A stretch of 64,000 bases of DNA from Microbacterium trichothecenolyticum (GCF_000956465.1 NZ_JYJA01000039.1:124001-188000), one strand, 5' to 3'. Counted from the stretch's first letter, positions 16,104-24,962 are shown. A program made the numbers and translations. Notes: generated by a model not told the origin, from the letters alone.

Positions 16104-16670
16104 TCAGCCGCACGCGCCCCACTGCCCGGCAGCCGCGGCGACCGCTGCGGACTCGAGTGAGCGCAGCAGGGTCTCCTGGCTGCGATTGGGTGAATAGACC
16201 TCGACCCGCGCATCGCCCTGCGCGACGAGTTCGCCGTTCACGAAGCGGCCGTCGGGCGTCCAGACGTAGAGCAGGGTTCTGCCGTACTTGTCGTGCACCT
16301 CGACGTCGGCGGCGACCCAGATCGTCGATCCTACGGGGACGAGCGATGTCAGCTTCGTCGTCGCCTCCGCACCCCAGCAGTCGAGTCGGGGCGAGATCTC
16401 GGGAGTGTCGATACCCAGGAGTCGCACCCGAGTCGACTCGAGATCGCTGACGACCGCATTCGGGGCTGCGACACGAGCGCGCAGCGTGTCGCCGTCGTGG
16501 ACGCTCTCGACGGTCATCTCGAACGCGTCCGCCGGGATCGCCGGCATCGTGGCGGACGTGCCCGTCGCCGGCTGTGCGAGGTCGGCGCCCGCGTCGCGCC
16601 CGATGAACCACCAGTAAGCCGTGCCCGCGATCACGAGCAACAGGATTCCGATGAGGACGCGTCTGAACAC
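16104..16670 (-). CDS. thermonuclease (SNase) family protein, membrane anchored
   Basis: 188 residues from GTG 16670. A membrane anchor at residues 5-22 (LIGILLLVIAGTAYWWF) is followed by an SNase domain: VHDGDTLRARV, RVRLLGIDTPEISP and LLYVWTPDGRFVNGELVAQG. The family cleaves nucleic acids with Ca2+. Typical catalytic positions (Asp of DGDT, Arg of RLLGIDTPE) are present, so an active extracytoplasmic nuclease is likely. TAGGCT (16677-16682, minus strand) ends 6 nt upstream of the start. Confidence 0.9.
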   Translation of the reverse strand: MFRRVLIGILLLVIAGTAYWWFIGRDAGADLAQPATGTSATMPAIPADAFEMTVESVHDGDTLRARVAAPNAVVSDLESTRVRLLGIDTPEISPRLDCWGAEATTKLTSLVPVGSTIWVAADVEVHDKYGRTLLYVWTPDGRFVNGELVAQGDARVEVYSPNRSQETLLRSLESAAVAAAAGQWGACG

Positions 16671-16676
16671 GACGCG

Positions 16677-16682
16677 AGCCTA
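16677..16682 (-). promoter_or_regulatory. -10 box TAGGCT of a leaderless promoter
   Basis: Lies 6 nt before the GTG start of the thermonuclease gene on the minus strand. Confidence 0.6.
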
Positions 16683-16712
16683 TGCGGTGGCGCCGACGCG
16701 CCACCGCGACGA

Positions 16713-17120
16713 TCAGGCTGCCAGGCGCAGTCCGCGCTTGTCGGTGGCGACGCGCTCGCCGTCGGCGATCGTCTCGTCGTCGCCGATGAGCGAGCCTCCG
16801 GCGACACGGGCGTCGTGCCCGACCTGGGTGCGCACGCCGATCTTCACACGCGGGCCGATGGCTGCGCGCGGCCCGATGTGGGCGTGCGGTGCGATCTCGG
16901 CGTCGGGTCCGATGACGGCATCCGTCTCGACCCACACGCCACGGCCGACGTGCGCGCCTGCGGCGATCTGCACGCCCGGTTCGACATACGCCCCCGCTTC
17001 GACGATGGCGCTCGGGTGCACCTTCGCTCCATGCGCGATCAGGCCCCGACCGTTGACGTGCTTGCGGTAGCGCAGCATCTCGCCCTGGTCGTTCTCGATG
17101 TCGATGTAGTTCTTGCCCAC
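16713..17120 (-). CDS. left-handed beta-helix (hexapeptide-repeat) protein
   Basis: 135 residues. GTG 17120 is chosen because AGGAGG lies just upstream; the ATG at 17141 would add seven residues containing that Shine-Dalgarno. From residue 25 the protein is a run of imperfect hexapeptides (VHPSAIVEAGAYVEPGVQI, then HIGPRAAIGPRVKIG), the LpxA-like beta helix. With only about 13 coils and no visible catalytic His cluster, it could be an acyltransferase fragment, a gamma-carbonic-anhydrase-like protein or a structural protein. Confidence 0.8.
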   Translation of the reverse strand: MGKNYIDIENDQGEMLRYRKHVNGRGLIAHGAKVHPSAIVEAGAYVEPGVQIAAGAHVGRGVWVETDAVIGPDAEIAPHAHIGPRAAIGPRVKIGVRTQVGHDARVAGGSLIGDDETIADGERVATDKRGLRLAA

Positions 17121-17226
17121 GTTCCCCTCCTGGAGCAGCACATGGTGCTGAGTACAGGAATAACGGTGGGCGGGGGTGATTCATTCCCGCGCATCGGAAC
17201 GATTCGCCTGGCGGGCGCGAAGCGGC

Positions 17227-17249
17227 CCCGCGTCCTGCGTTGACGCGGG
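17227..17249 (-). terminator. Terminator hairpin after the transaminase gene
   Basis: CCCGCGTC (17227-17234) and GACGCGGG (17242-17249) form an 8-bp stem with a 7-nt loop, extended by GGCC/GGCC with a one-base bulge. It lies 17 bp beyond the leftward transaminase stop. Confidence 0.6.
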
Positions 17250-17265
17250 CCGGAAGGGTCGGTGA

Positions 17266-18675
17266 TCAGGGGTTCACGTACTCGTCGGCGGTCGAGAGGG
17301 CCCGGTCGATGACGTCGAGGCCGCGCACCAGCTCGTCCTCGGTGATCACCAGCGGAGGCGCCACGTGCACGCGGTTGAAGTGCGTGAAGGGCCATACCCC
17401 TTCCCGCCTGCACGCCGCGGCGACCGCGGCGATGGGTGCAGCATCCGTCCCGCTCGCGTTGAAGGGCACGAGCTGCTCGCGGGTCTCGCGATCCTTGACG
17501 AGCTCGATCGCCCAGAAGAGGCCCATTCCCCGCACATCGCCGACGGACGGATGCCGCGACGCGAGGTCGCGCAGGCGTGGCTCCACCACACGCGATCCGA
17601 GGTCGCGCACGCGCTCGAGGATGCCGTCACGCTCGAACACCTCGAACGTGGCGACGCCCGCCGCGCACGCCAGCGGGTGGCCCGAGTAGGTGAGCCCGCC
17701 GGGGAAGGACACGGTGTCGAAGTGCGAGGCGATCCGGTCGGAGATCACGACGCCACCGAGAGGCACATAGCCTGAGTTCACGCCCTTCGCGAACGTGATG
17801 AGGTCGGGCTTCACGTCGAACGCCTGGAAGGCGAACCATTCGCCCACGCGGCCGAAGCCCACCATGACCTCGTCGGCGATGTAGACGATGCCGTAGCGGT
17901 CGCACAGCTCGCGCACGCCGGCGAGATAGCCCGGCGGCGGCACGAGCACGCCGTTCGTGCCGACGATCGTCTCGATGATGATCGCGGCGATCGTCGTGGC
18001 GCCCTCGAGCACGATGGTCTGCTCGAGGTGCTCGAGCGCACGCTGCGCCTCCTCCTCGGCGCTCGACGAGTGGAACGCCGAGCGGTACGGGTACGGGCCG
18101 AAGAACTTCGCGGTCGAGCCGTCGGCCGGCTCGTTCGGCCACCGGCGGGGGTCGCCGGTCAGCGAGATCGCGGTGGTGGTGTTGCCGTGATAGCTGCGGT
18201 ACATCGACAGCACCTTGCGGCGGCCGGTCACGAGGCGCGCCATGCGCACGGCGTTCTCGTTCGCATCCGCGCCGCCGTTCGTGAAGAAGACCTTCTCGAA
18301 GCCGTCGCCCGCCACCTCTGCGATGCGCCGGGCGAGCTCGCCTCGCACGTCGTTGGCCATCGACGGCTGGATCGTCGCGAGACGGCCCGCCTGGTTCTGG
18401 ATCGCCTGGACGAGATCCGGATGCTGGTGCCCGAGGTTCAGGTTCACCAGCTGGGAGCTGAAGTCGAGGTAGGCGTTGCCGTTGTAGTCCCAGAAGGTCG
18501 ACCCCTCACCCGCGGCGATGGGGAGCGGGTCGATGAGCGCCTGCGCGCTCCACGAGTGGAACACGTGGCCGCGATCGTCGGCGCGGACGCGGGCGTCGGC
18601 CTCGGGGTCGGGCAGCGGGCGGGAGACGCCGGTCGGGTCCGTGTAGACGGCGGCGTCTGCGAGCGTGTCGGTCAT
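17266..18675 (-). CDS. class-III PLP-dependent aminotransferase (omega-amine type), copy 1
   Basis: 469 residues. The PLP lysine is K297 (DLITFAKGVNSGY), and D268 in IADEVMVGFGR contacts the pyridine nitrogen. GHQHPDLVQ and SYHGNTTTA are class-III signatures. It would transfer the omega-amino group of putrescine, beta-alanine or GABA-like amines to an oxo-acid, giving a semialdehyde for the MmsA-type enzyme encoded 28 bp upstream in the same leftward operon. The substrate is inferred from the nearby amine importer and oxidase. A paralogue lies at 51008-52324. Confidence 0.9.
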   Translation of the reverse strand: MTDTLADAAVYTDPTGVSRPLPDPEADARVRADDRGHVFHSWSAQALIDPLPIAAGEGSTFWDYNGNAYLDFSSQLVNLNLGHQHPDLVQAIQNQAGRLATIQPSMANDVRGELARRIAEVAGDGFEKVFFTNGGADANENAVRMARLVTGRRKVLSMYRSYHGNTTTAISLTGDPRRWPNEPADGSTAKFFGPYPYRSAFHSSSAEEEAQRALEHLEQTIVLEGATTIAAIIIETIVGTNGVLVPPPGYLAGVRELCDRYGIVYIADEVMVGFGRVGEWFAFQAFDVKPDLITFAKGVNSGYVPLGGVVISDRIASHFDTVSFPGGLTYSGHPLACAAGVATFEVFERDGILERVRDLGSRVVEPRLRDLASRHPSVGDVRGMGLFWAIELVKDRETREQLVPFNASGTDAAPIAAVAAACRREGVWPFTHFNRVHVAPPLVITEDELVRGLDVIDRALSTADEYVNP

Positions 18676-18703
18676 GGGAGTCCTTGGGATCCGAGTCTGG
18701 GGG

Positions 18704-20263
18704 TCAGTGGTTCTGGGGGAAGCCGAGGTTGATGCCGCCGTGGCTGGCGGGGTCGAGCCAGCGGCTGGTGATGGCCTTTTCGCGGGTGAAGAAGTCGAAC
18801 CCGTGGACGCCGTACGCCTTGGCGTCGCCGAACAGGGATTGCTTCCAGCCGCCGAAGGAGTGGTAGGCGACGGGGACGGGGATGGGCACGTTGATGCCGA
18901 TCATGCCGACCTCGACCTCGTTCTGGAAGCGTCGGGCGGCGCCGCCGTCGTTGGTGAAGATCGCGGTGCCGTTGCCGAACTGGCCGGAGTTGATCAGCTC
19001 CAGCCCCTCGTCGTAGCTGCTCACCCGGACGACGGAGAGGACGGGTCCGAAGATCTCCTCCTGATACGCGCGGGAGGTGGTGGGGATGTCATCGATCAGG
19101 GTGGGGCCGAAGAAGAACCCGTCCTCGAGCCCGGCCACGGTGTAGCCGCGGCCGTCGACCACGATCCTCGCGCCATCCGCCTCCGCGATGTCGACATAGG
19201 AGGACACCTTGTCGCGGTGGACGTCGGTGATGAGGGGTCCCATGTCGGGTTCGACACCGTCCACACCGGCCCCGTTGCCGATCTTGAGCTTGCCGATGCG
19301 GTCTTGGATCTTCGCGATGAGGTCGTCGGCGACCGGTTCCACGGCGAGGACGACCGAGATGGCCATGCAGCGTTCCCCGGCAGCCCCGTACCCGGCGTTG
19401 ACGGCCTGGTCGGCGACGAGGTCCAGGTCCGCGTCCGGGAGCACCAGCATGTGGTTCTTCGCGCCGCCGAGCGCCTGCACCCGCTTGCCGTGACGCGACG
19501 CGGTCTCGTAGATGTACTGCGCGATCGGGGTGGACCCGACGAACGAGATCGACTGCACCTCCGGGGAGGTGAGCAGGCCGTCCACGGCCAGCTTGTCGCC
19601 CTGCAGCACCGTGAACACCCCGTCCGGCAGCCCCGCCTCCTTCCACAGCTCGGCAAGCCAGAGCGCGGCGGACGGGTCCTTCTCGCTGGGCTTGAGGATC
19701 ACGGCGTTGCCCGCGGCGATCGCGATCGGGAAGAACCACATCGGCACCATCGCCGGGAAGTTGAACGGCGAGATGATCCCCACCACGCCCAGCGGCTGCT
19801 TGAGCGAGTACACGTCGATCCCCGTCGACGCGTTCTCACTGAACGCGCCCTTGATCAGATGCGGGAACCCGGTCGCCAGCTCGACGACCTCCTGACCGCG
19901 GAGGATCTCGCCCATCGCGTCCGAGAGCACCTTGCCGTGCTCCGCCGTGATGATCTCCGCCAACTCCCGCTTACGCGCGTTCAGCAACTCCCGGAAGCTG
20001 AACAGCACGCTCTGCCGACGCGCGATCGAGTACCCCTTCCACACCTGGAACCCGGCGACCGCCGACGCGATCGCCTCGTCGATCTCCGCCTGATCCGCCA
20101 ACGCCACCCGCGCCGACACCACACCCGTCGCCGGATTGAACACCGGCGCCGTCCGCCCCGACCCCGACGCCCGCTCCGCCCCGTTGATCCAATGCGAGAT
20201 CACCCGGACGTCGGCGGCGGCGTCGGTGGTCGCGGGCGCGACGGCGCTCTCAGCAATGCTCAT
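18704..20263 (-). CDS. mmsA: CoA-acylating (methyl)malonate-semialdehyde dehydrogenase, copy 1
   Basis: 519 residues from ATG 20263, with AAGGAG upstream. It is a full aldehyde dehydrogenase with catalytic C299 in GERCMAIS, the SPFNFPAMVPMWFF motif characteristic of the MmsA/IolA branch, and C-terminal FTREKAITSRWLD. The enzyme converts malonate or methylmalonate semialdehyde with CoA and NAD+ to acetyl- or propionyl-CoA and CO2. It is first in an operon with transaminase copy 1 and divergent from pucR, its likely regulator. Copy 2 is at 49444-50961. Confidence 0.93.
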   Translation of the reverse strand: MSIAESAVAPATTDAAADVRVISHWINGAERASGSGRTAPVFNPATGVVSARVALADQAEIDEAIASAVAGFQVWKGYSIARRQSVLFSFRELLNARKRELAEIITAEHGKVLSDAMGEILRGQEVVELATGFPHLIKGAFSENASTGIDVYSLKQPLGVVGIISPFNFPAMVPMWFFPIAIAAGNAVILKPSEKDPSAALWLAELWKEAGLPDGVFTVLQGDKLAVDGLLTSPEVQSISFVGSTPIAQYIYETASRHGKRVQALGGAKNHMLVLPDADLDLVADQAVNAGYGAAGERCMAISVVLAVEPVADDLIAKIQDRIGKLKIGNGAGVDGVEPDMGPLITDVHRDKVSSYVDIAEADGARIVVDGRGYTVAGLEDGFFFGPTLIDDIPTTSRAYQEEIFGPVLSVVRVSSYDEGLELINSGQFGNGTAIFTNDGGAARRFQNEVEVGMIGINVPIPVPVAYHSFGGWKQSLFGDAKAYGVHGFDFFTREKAITSRWLDPASHGGINLGFPQNH

Positions 20264-20353
20264 GGGAGGCTCCTTCTCGGTGTCGGACAGATCGTGTGGT
20301 GATCCCCTAGGCTTGACGGGTCCCAGCCTGTCAGAGAAGAAGAGGCGGCCACG

Positions 20354-22015
20354 GTGCCCGACCGTCGCGAAGATCGGACGATCCACACGGATCGTCCGGC
20401 AGATCGATCCGCAGATGAGATCCTCCCGACCGTGCGCGAAGTGATCGCGCTCGAAGCGGTCGCGCAGGGCGTTCCCGAAGTGCTCGTCGGCGACGACGCG
20501 CTCGATGCGCGCGTGCGATGGCTGCACGTCTCCGACAGTGCAGGCGTAGCGCGCCTGCTGGACGGCGGAGAGATGCTGCTGTCGACCGGTTCATCGTGGC
20601 CGTCGGAGCCGGGAGATCTCCGCCGGTTCATCGGCGAGCTCGCCGACGCAGGGCTCTCCGGCCTCGTGCTCGAGCTCGGCACGCACTACCGGTACGTCCC
20701 CGCGGTGGTCGTCGAGGCCGCCCGCGAACGCGGCCTCGCCCTGGTCGTGCTCCACCGGGAGCTGAAGTTCGTCACGGTCACCGAGGCCGTCCACAGTCGC
20801 ATCATCACCGGACAGACCGACGCGCTGCGTGCGCGCGACGAGGTGCGAGAGCGCTTCACCGCTCTGGTGCTGCGCGGATCGCCCGCAGACTTCATCGTCC
20901 ACCAGCTGGCCCAGACGCTCGGCGCGCCCATCGTGCTCGAGAACCTCGGCTACGAGGTGGTCGCGGCGGAGGTGCCGCTCGCGATGGAGGAGGAGCTCTT
21001 CACCGAGTGGGAGCTGCGATCGCGCTCCGCGCACAGGCGCTCCGAGCAACGCCGAGAGCGCGGCATCTCGGCCGGAGCGGACGATTGGCTGATCGTCCCG
21101 GTCGAGGCACGAGGCATCCGCTGGGGGAATCTCATCGCGCTGCCCGGACCCGAGCACGCGGCCGGGCGCACGGCGGTGCTCGAGCAGGGCGCGATCGCCC
21201 TCGCCGTCGGCCGTCTCGCCGACGGCGACGCCGACGAATGGGCGCGCATCGGCCGGCGTCGCCTGGTCGACGGGCTGCTCGCCGGACGCTTCGCCGGTGT
21301 CGGCGGTGCCGCCGCGCGCCTCGAGGCGGCCGGTCTGCCCCTGCGGGGCGCCAAGCTCTACGGTCTGGTCGTGTCGGGCGCGCCGATCGCGGTGGAGCGG
21401 GCGGATGCTGCGGCGCGCGCCCTGCGCGGGCGCGCGCTGGCAGGTTCCGCGCCGGCGGGCGTGGTGGCGCCGGCGACCACGCTGCTGATGTCGCTGCCGT
21501 CGGACGCCGTTTTCGACGATGCGGCCGTGGTCGCGTTCGTGCGCGCGCTCGTCGATGCCGCCGACGTCGAGCGCGTCACCGTCTCGGTCGGGCGCGGTGC
21601 CGAGGGCATCGACGCCGCGCTCGCCTCGGTGCACGAGGCGGTCGACCTCGCGGGCGGCCGGCGACGGCGCTCCGGGCGAGGTCCGCACCTGCGGCGCGCC
21701 GAGAATCGTCCGCTCGTGCAGCTGGTCACCGCGCTGCGTGATGACCATCGCGTGCTCGAGCACGGCGAGCGGATGCTGGCCCCGCTCATCGCCTACGACC
21801 TCTCGCGGTCGGGCGACCTGCTCGACGTCCTCGAGGCGATGCTCGCTCACCCGGGCAACCGCACCGCGGCGGCAGGGGCATCCCATCTGTCCCGGTCGGT
21901 GTTCTATCAGCGCATTGCGCTCATCGAGGAGCTGCTGGGGGCGGATCTCGACGATGGCGAGACCCAGACCGCGCTGCATCTGGCGCTGCTCGTGCGGCGG
22001 TCGGCAGGGCGCTGA
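20354..22015 (+). CDS. PucR-family transcriptional regulator
   Basis: 553 residues from GTG 20354. The PucR N-terminal domain starts at about residue 27 (TVREVIALEAVAQGVPEVLVGD), a GGDEF-like central region follows, and the C-terminal PucR helix-turn-helix is visible (LLDVLEAMLAHPGNRTAAAGASHLSRSVFYQRIALIEELL, in part). The 26-residue leader is unusual; GTG 20432 would start directly at VREVIAL and would leave the inverted repeat 20375-20398 untranslated. PucR proteins activate purine, amine or GABA catabolism. It is divergent from mmsA copy 1 and probably regulates the amine locus. Confidence 0.9.
   Translation: MPDRREDRTIHTDRPADRSADEILPTVREVIALEAVAQGVPEVLVGDDALDARVRWLHVSDSAGVARLLDGGEMLLSTGSSWPSEPGDLRRFIGELADAGLSGLVLELGTHYRYVPAVVVEAARERGLALVVLHRELKFVTVTEAVHSRIITGQTDALRARDEVRERFTALVLRGSPADFIVHQLAQTLGAPIVLENLGYEVVAAEVPLAMEEELFTEWELRSRSAHRRSEQRRERGISAGADDWLIVPVEARGIRWGNLIALPGPEHAAGRTAVLEQGAIALAVGRLADGDADEWARIGRRRLVDGLLAGRFAGVGGAAARLEAAGLPLRGAKLYGLVVSGAPIAVERADAAARALRGRALAGSAPAGVVAPATTLLMSLPSDAVFDDAAVVAFVRALVDAADVERVTVSVGRGAEGIDAALASVHEAVDLAGGRRRRSGRGPHLRRAENRPLVQLVTALRDDHRVLEHGERMLAPLIAYDLSRSGDLLDVLEAMLAHPGNRTAAAGASHLSRSVFYQRIALIEELLGADLDDGETQTALHLALLVRRSAGR
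20375..20398. promoter_or_regulatory. Inverted repeat, candidate PucR operator
   Basis: CGGACGATC (20375-20383), CACACG, GATCGTCCG (20390-20398): a perfect 9-bp inverted repeat at the start of pucR. The same 9-mer pair recurs upstream of the pot operon (30050-30095). A related CGGACAGATCGTG lies at 20284-20296 in the mmsA/pucR gap. Confidence 0.55.
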
Positions 22016-22020
22016 CGCGT

Positions 22021-22434
22021 CTACGCGTCCCTGGGCTCCCAGGGGTCGACGAGGTCGATGCCGAGATCCTCGAAGTCCTTCGTGTTGCGCGTCGCAAGAG
22101 TCGCGCCGTGCACGGCCGCGGTCGCGGCGATCATCCCGTCCTCCACGCACAGCGGGCGTCCGATGAGCCGGCGAGCCTCCTGCAGGCGTGCGTAGCTCCG
22201 GGCGGCTCGCTCGTCGAATGGCAGCACGCGACTCCCCGAGAGGATCGAGTCGATGGCCGCGATCAGTCGCTCGCGGCGCGCACCCTCCGGAAGCCGCCGG
22301 GCTCCGACAAGGAGCTCCGCGACGGAGATCGCGGTGATCGCGGCATCGGTCCGCGACTTCATCCAGGCCACGACAGCGGTGTCAGGCGTCGAGCGCAGCG
22401 GTTCGGACAGCACATTCGTGTCGAGGATGATCAC
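22021..22434 (-). CDS. vapC: PIN-domain ribonuclease toxin (VapC type)
   Basis: 137 residues from GTG 22434, which overlaps the antitoxin stop (GTGA). PIN fold features are the first acidic residue in VIILDTNVLSEPL (D5), ISVAELLVGARRL, and VEDGMIAATAAVHGATLATRNTKDF with the remaining acidic metal ligands. VapC toxins cut specific tRNA or rRNA sites with Mg2+. It forms a bicistronic toxin-antitoxin unit with the upstream gene and sits inside the amine catabolism locus. Confidence 0.92.
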   Translation of the reverse strand: MIILDTNVLSEPLRSTPDTAVVAWMKSRTDAAITAISVAELLVGARRLPEGARRERLIAAIDSILSGSRVLPFDERAARSYARLQEARRLIGRPLCVEDGMIAATAAVHGATLATRNTKDFEDLGIDLVDPWEPRDA

Positions 22435-22655
22435 GACAGATCGAGCTCGCGGGGGAGGCTGCGCGCGGGTGGTTCGAGGTCGATGGCGAGACTGCTCGCC
22501 GCGTCGATCCAATCGACGATCATGCTGCTGGGCGACACCGCGCTCGTCAGGATCGCTCGCGCTTCCGCCTCCATCGACCGGCCGTGCGCGGCGGCTCGCT
22601 CCTTCAGGCGCTGCTGAACCTCGTCATCGAGGTTGCGGACGGTGATGGCACCCAC
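22431..22655 (-). CDS. Ribbon-helix-helix antitoxin (FitA/VapB type)
   Basis: 74 residues from GTG 22655, with AAGGGAG upstream. The N-terminus GAITVRNLDDEVQQRLKERA is the FitA/Arc-like ribbon-helix-helix DNA-binding motif, followed by HGRSMEAEARAIL. The C-terminal part would wrap the PIN toxin. It should neutralise the toxin and repress the operon by binding the palindrome at 22672-22688. Confidence 0.9.
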   Translation of the reverse strand: MGAITVRNLDDEVQQRLKERAAAHGRSMEAEARAILTSAVSPSSMIVDWIDAASSLAIDLEPPARSLPRELDLS

Positions 22656-22671
22656 GGCTGCTCCCTTCGAC

Positions 22672-22688
22672 TGCTGGCAATGCTAGCA
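22672..22688. promoter_or_regulatory. Near-perfect 17-bp palindrome over toxin-antitoxin promoter
   Basis: TGCTGGCAATGCTAGCA is symmetric at 14 of 16 paired positions. On the minus strand it contains TAGCAT, a plausible -10 box for the antitoxin gene, so binding there would block transcription. Confidence 0.6.
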
Positions 22689-22710
22689 CTTCGATGTCGG
22701 AGGCCGGAGC

Positions 22711-22716
22711 CATGCT
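22711..22716 (+). promoter_or_regulatory. Candidate -10 box CATGCT
   Basis: Ends 6 nt before ATG 22723 of the DUF2695 gene. Confidence 0.4.
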
Positions 22717-22722
22717 CGCGCC

Positions 22723-23073
22723 ATGGAATCAGCCATCGACATCCAAGCCGAATCGTTCGTCCGTGAGCTCGCCGCCGCTATCATCGCTGCGCGGGACGGC
22801 GAATGCCTGGCGTGCTATCTCGACCGCGTCCTGCGCGACGCCGCCTGCGACGGCTCGCTGCGCCTGGCGCGCACCTACCGCGACGCACTGGCGCCGCGTG
22901 CCGTTGCGCTCGAGGGGCGCCTCGAGAGCGGCGGCGGCTTCTGCGATTGCGAGGTGCTGATGAACGTCTACTGGTCGAAGACCGACGAGGTGAGACCATG
23001 CCGCGGCGCGAGGCGCGGGTCCACGAAGCCGTGCGACCTCTGGCTGCGCCGCAGACGCGGGGATCGGTGGTGA
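22723..23073 (+). CDS. DUF2695 family protein
   Basis: 116 residues. GECLACYLDRVLRDAACDGSLRLARTYRD followed by GGGFCDCEVLMNVYW is the DUF2695 pattern, with CxxC-like cysteine pairs that suggest a small metal-binding domain. The last ~25 residues are Arg-rich and extend past the family core, so the true end could reflect a frameshift or natural tail. Function unknown. It lies alone on the plus strand between the toxin-antitoxin pair and the cupin gene. Confidence 0.78.
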   Translation: MESAIDIQAESFVRELAAAIIAARDGECLACYLDRVLRDAACDGSLRLARTYRDALAPRAVALEGRLESGGGFCDCEVLMNVYWSKTDEVRPCRGARRGSTKPCDLWLRRRRGDRW

Positions 23074-23081
23074 GCCCGGAG

Positions 23082-23423
23082 TCAGCCCGCGATGTAGACC
23101 TTGCGGAGCGTCTCGCGCACCGTCCACACCGTGCGCATGCCTGCTGTCAGACGCGCGATCGACCCCGGTCGGAGCTCGATCGGCTCGAGGGTCGGGTCGT
23201 CGAACGCCACGGTGGCCGAGCCGGACAGCACGACGAAGACCTCGTCGGCCTCGACGTCGGTCGACGCGCCCGGCGTGTGCTCCCACACGCCGAGCTCGGT
23301 CCCCCCGAACCCGCCGAGTTCGGCGAACCCCGTGGCAGGGGAGCCCTGCACCACCTGGTCGGCGGGCAGGGGCGCGAGGTCGAGCTCGAGGGAGGCGGCA
23401 TCCGTCACGACCGCGGGGTTCAT
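23082..23423 (-). CDS. Cupin domain protein (DUF861 type)
   Basis: 113 residues starting at ATG 23423, overlapping the stop of the FAD oxidase gene (ATGA). A single cupin barrel is visible (LGVWEHTPGASTDVEADEVFVVLSGSATVAFDD and RPGSIARLTAGMRTVWTV, in part). It resembles the small cupins encoded with amine oxidases and may be a metal-free or sugar/amine-binding accessory. Translational coupling ties it to the oxidase. Confidence 0.85.
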   Translation of the reverse strand: MNPAVVTDAASLELDLAPLPADQVVQGSPATGFAELGGFGGTELGVWEHTPGASTDVEADEVFVVLSGSATVAFDDPTLEPIELRPGSIARLTAGMRTVWTVRETLRKVYIAG

Positions 23424-24886
23424 GAGTCGAACCCCAGGCCGAGCGCGTCGAGCGTCTTCAGCAGCAGGTTGCGCTTGCCCTTGTTGTGGTCGGCACGATC
23501 CAGTGACCAGCGGGTGGCGTTGATGCCCATCGACGCGGCGGGCTCGGGCGGGAACGGGAGCGGGCGCTTTCGCACCATCTCGAGCTGGGTGCGTTCGTTC
23601 TTCACGCCGTCGAGCAGGTCGAGCATGACGTCGCCGGCGAAGCGGGTCGATCCGACGCCGAGCCCCGTGAAGCCGGCGGCATACGCCACGCGGCGGTCGC
23701 GGGCGGTGCCGAAGAACGCCGTGAACTGGGTCGAGGTGTCGATCGCGCCGGCCCACTGGTGCGTGAAGCGCAGCCCCTCGAGCTGCGGGAACGTGGTGAA
23801 GAAGTGGCTTGCGAGCTTGGCCCAGGTCTCGGGCCGGTTCTCGTGCTCGGGATTCATCTTGCGGCCGTACCGGTAGATCGCGTCGTAGCCGCCGAACAGG
23901 ATCCGGTTGTCCTTGGTGATCCGGTAGTAGTGGAACTGGTTCGCCATGTCGCCGATGCCCTGGCGGTCCTGCCAGCCGATCGATGTGAGCTGGGCGTCGG
24001 TCAGGGGCTCCGTCATGAGCACGTAGTCGTACACGGGGACCGTCATGAGCCGGTTGCGCTTGATGAGCGACGGGAACACATTGGTGCCGAGCGCGGCACG
24101 GGATGCCTCGACCCGGCCCTCGGGGGTCGTCACGACCACGCCCGGTCCACTGGTGTCGAGGCCGCTGACGTGGGAGCGCTCGAAGATCACGACGCCGCGT
24201 TCTTCGCAGACCCGAGCGAGCTCGGCGGCCATGCGTGCGGGATGGACCATGCCGCACGCGTTCTTCTCCCAGACCGCGGCAAGGTACGTGGGGGAGTGGA
24301 CCGATGCCTGGGCCTCGGCCCAGTCGAGATAGACCACGCCCTCTTCGCCCTCGGCGGCCCACTCCTTCAGCCACTCCACCTGGTGCGGCTCGATCGCCGG
24401 GGCGAGCTGCCCGGTGCGCTCGAACTGGAAGTCCATGCCGAAGCGGGCCTCGGACGCCTCGATCGCATCGAGGTTCTCGTGCCCGAGCCGGTCGAGCGTC
24501 GGCATCTCCTTCGGCCAGCGGGCCATGCCGTTCTCGTGGCCGTGGGTGAGGCTGGCCTCGCAGAAGCCGCCGTTGCGGCCCGACGCCGCCCAGCCGACAC
24601 GCTGCGCCTCGACGATCACGACCTTCGCGTCGGGGTCGCGCTCGGTGGCGAGGAGCGCTGTCCACAGGCCCGTGTATCCGCCGCCCACGACGACGAGGTC
24701 GGCGCGGTGCGTGCCGACGAGCGCCGGCCGGTCGGGAAGGAGGCTCGCCGGAAGGTCGTCGCGCCAGAACACCGAGTGCTTCGTGTCGGCGAGGGAGTGC
24801 TGGACGACGGATGCTGCCGGCCGCTGTCGTTCGAAGACGGTCGTGCCCACGGTTATCAACTCCGATGCGGTGTGTGGTGCTCCCAT
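23420..24886 (-). CDS. FAD-dependent amine oxidase (DAO/PuuB-like)
   Basis: 488 residues. The dinucleotide-binding motif VVVGGGYTGLWTALL is at about residues 65-80, and WAASGRNGGFCEASLTHG is the DAO/glycine-oxidase family signature. Members such as gamma-glutamylputrescine oxidase oxidise amines to aldehydes with release of ammonia and peroxide. The downstream cupin gene is coupled, and the pot-type importer, transaminase and MmsA enzyme lie in the same locus, so a polyamine or related amine is the likely substrate. The start at ATG 24886 lacks a strong Shine-Dalgarno. Confidence 0.88.
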   Translation of the reverse strand: MGAPHTASELITVGTTVFERQRPAASVVQHSLADTKHSVFWRDDLPASLLPDRPALVGTHRADLVVVGGGYTGLWTALLATERDPDAKVVIVEAQRVGWAASGRNGGFCEASLTHGHENGMARWPKEMPTLDRLGHENLDAIEASEARFGMDFQFERTGQLAPAIEPHQVEWLKEWAAEGEEGVVYLDWAEAQASVHSPTYLAAVWEKNACGMVHPARMAAELARVCEERGVVIFERSHVSGLDTSGPGVVVTTPEGRVEASRAALGTNVFPSLIKRNRLMTVPVYDYVLMTEPLTDAQLTSIGWQDRQGIGDMANQFHYYRITKDNRILFGGYDAIYRYGRKMNPEHENRPETWAKLASHFFTTFPQLEGLRFTHQWAGAIDTSTQFTAFFGTARDRRVAYAAGFTGLGVGSTRFAGDVMLDLLDGVKNERTQLEMVRKRPLPFPPEPAASMGINATRWSLDRADHNKGKRNLLLKTLDALGLGFDS

Positions 24887-24962
24887 CCTCGCCCGTCGGC
24901 CGGGTCGATGCGGGCCTGGCGTGTCGGAAGTTGTCGGGAGGCTCGGACAGGTTGTCGCGGCC

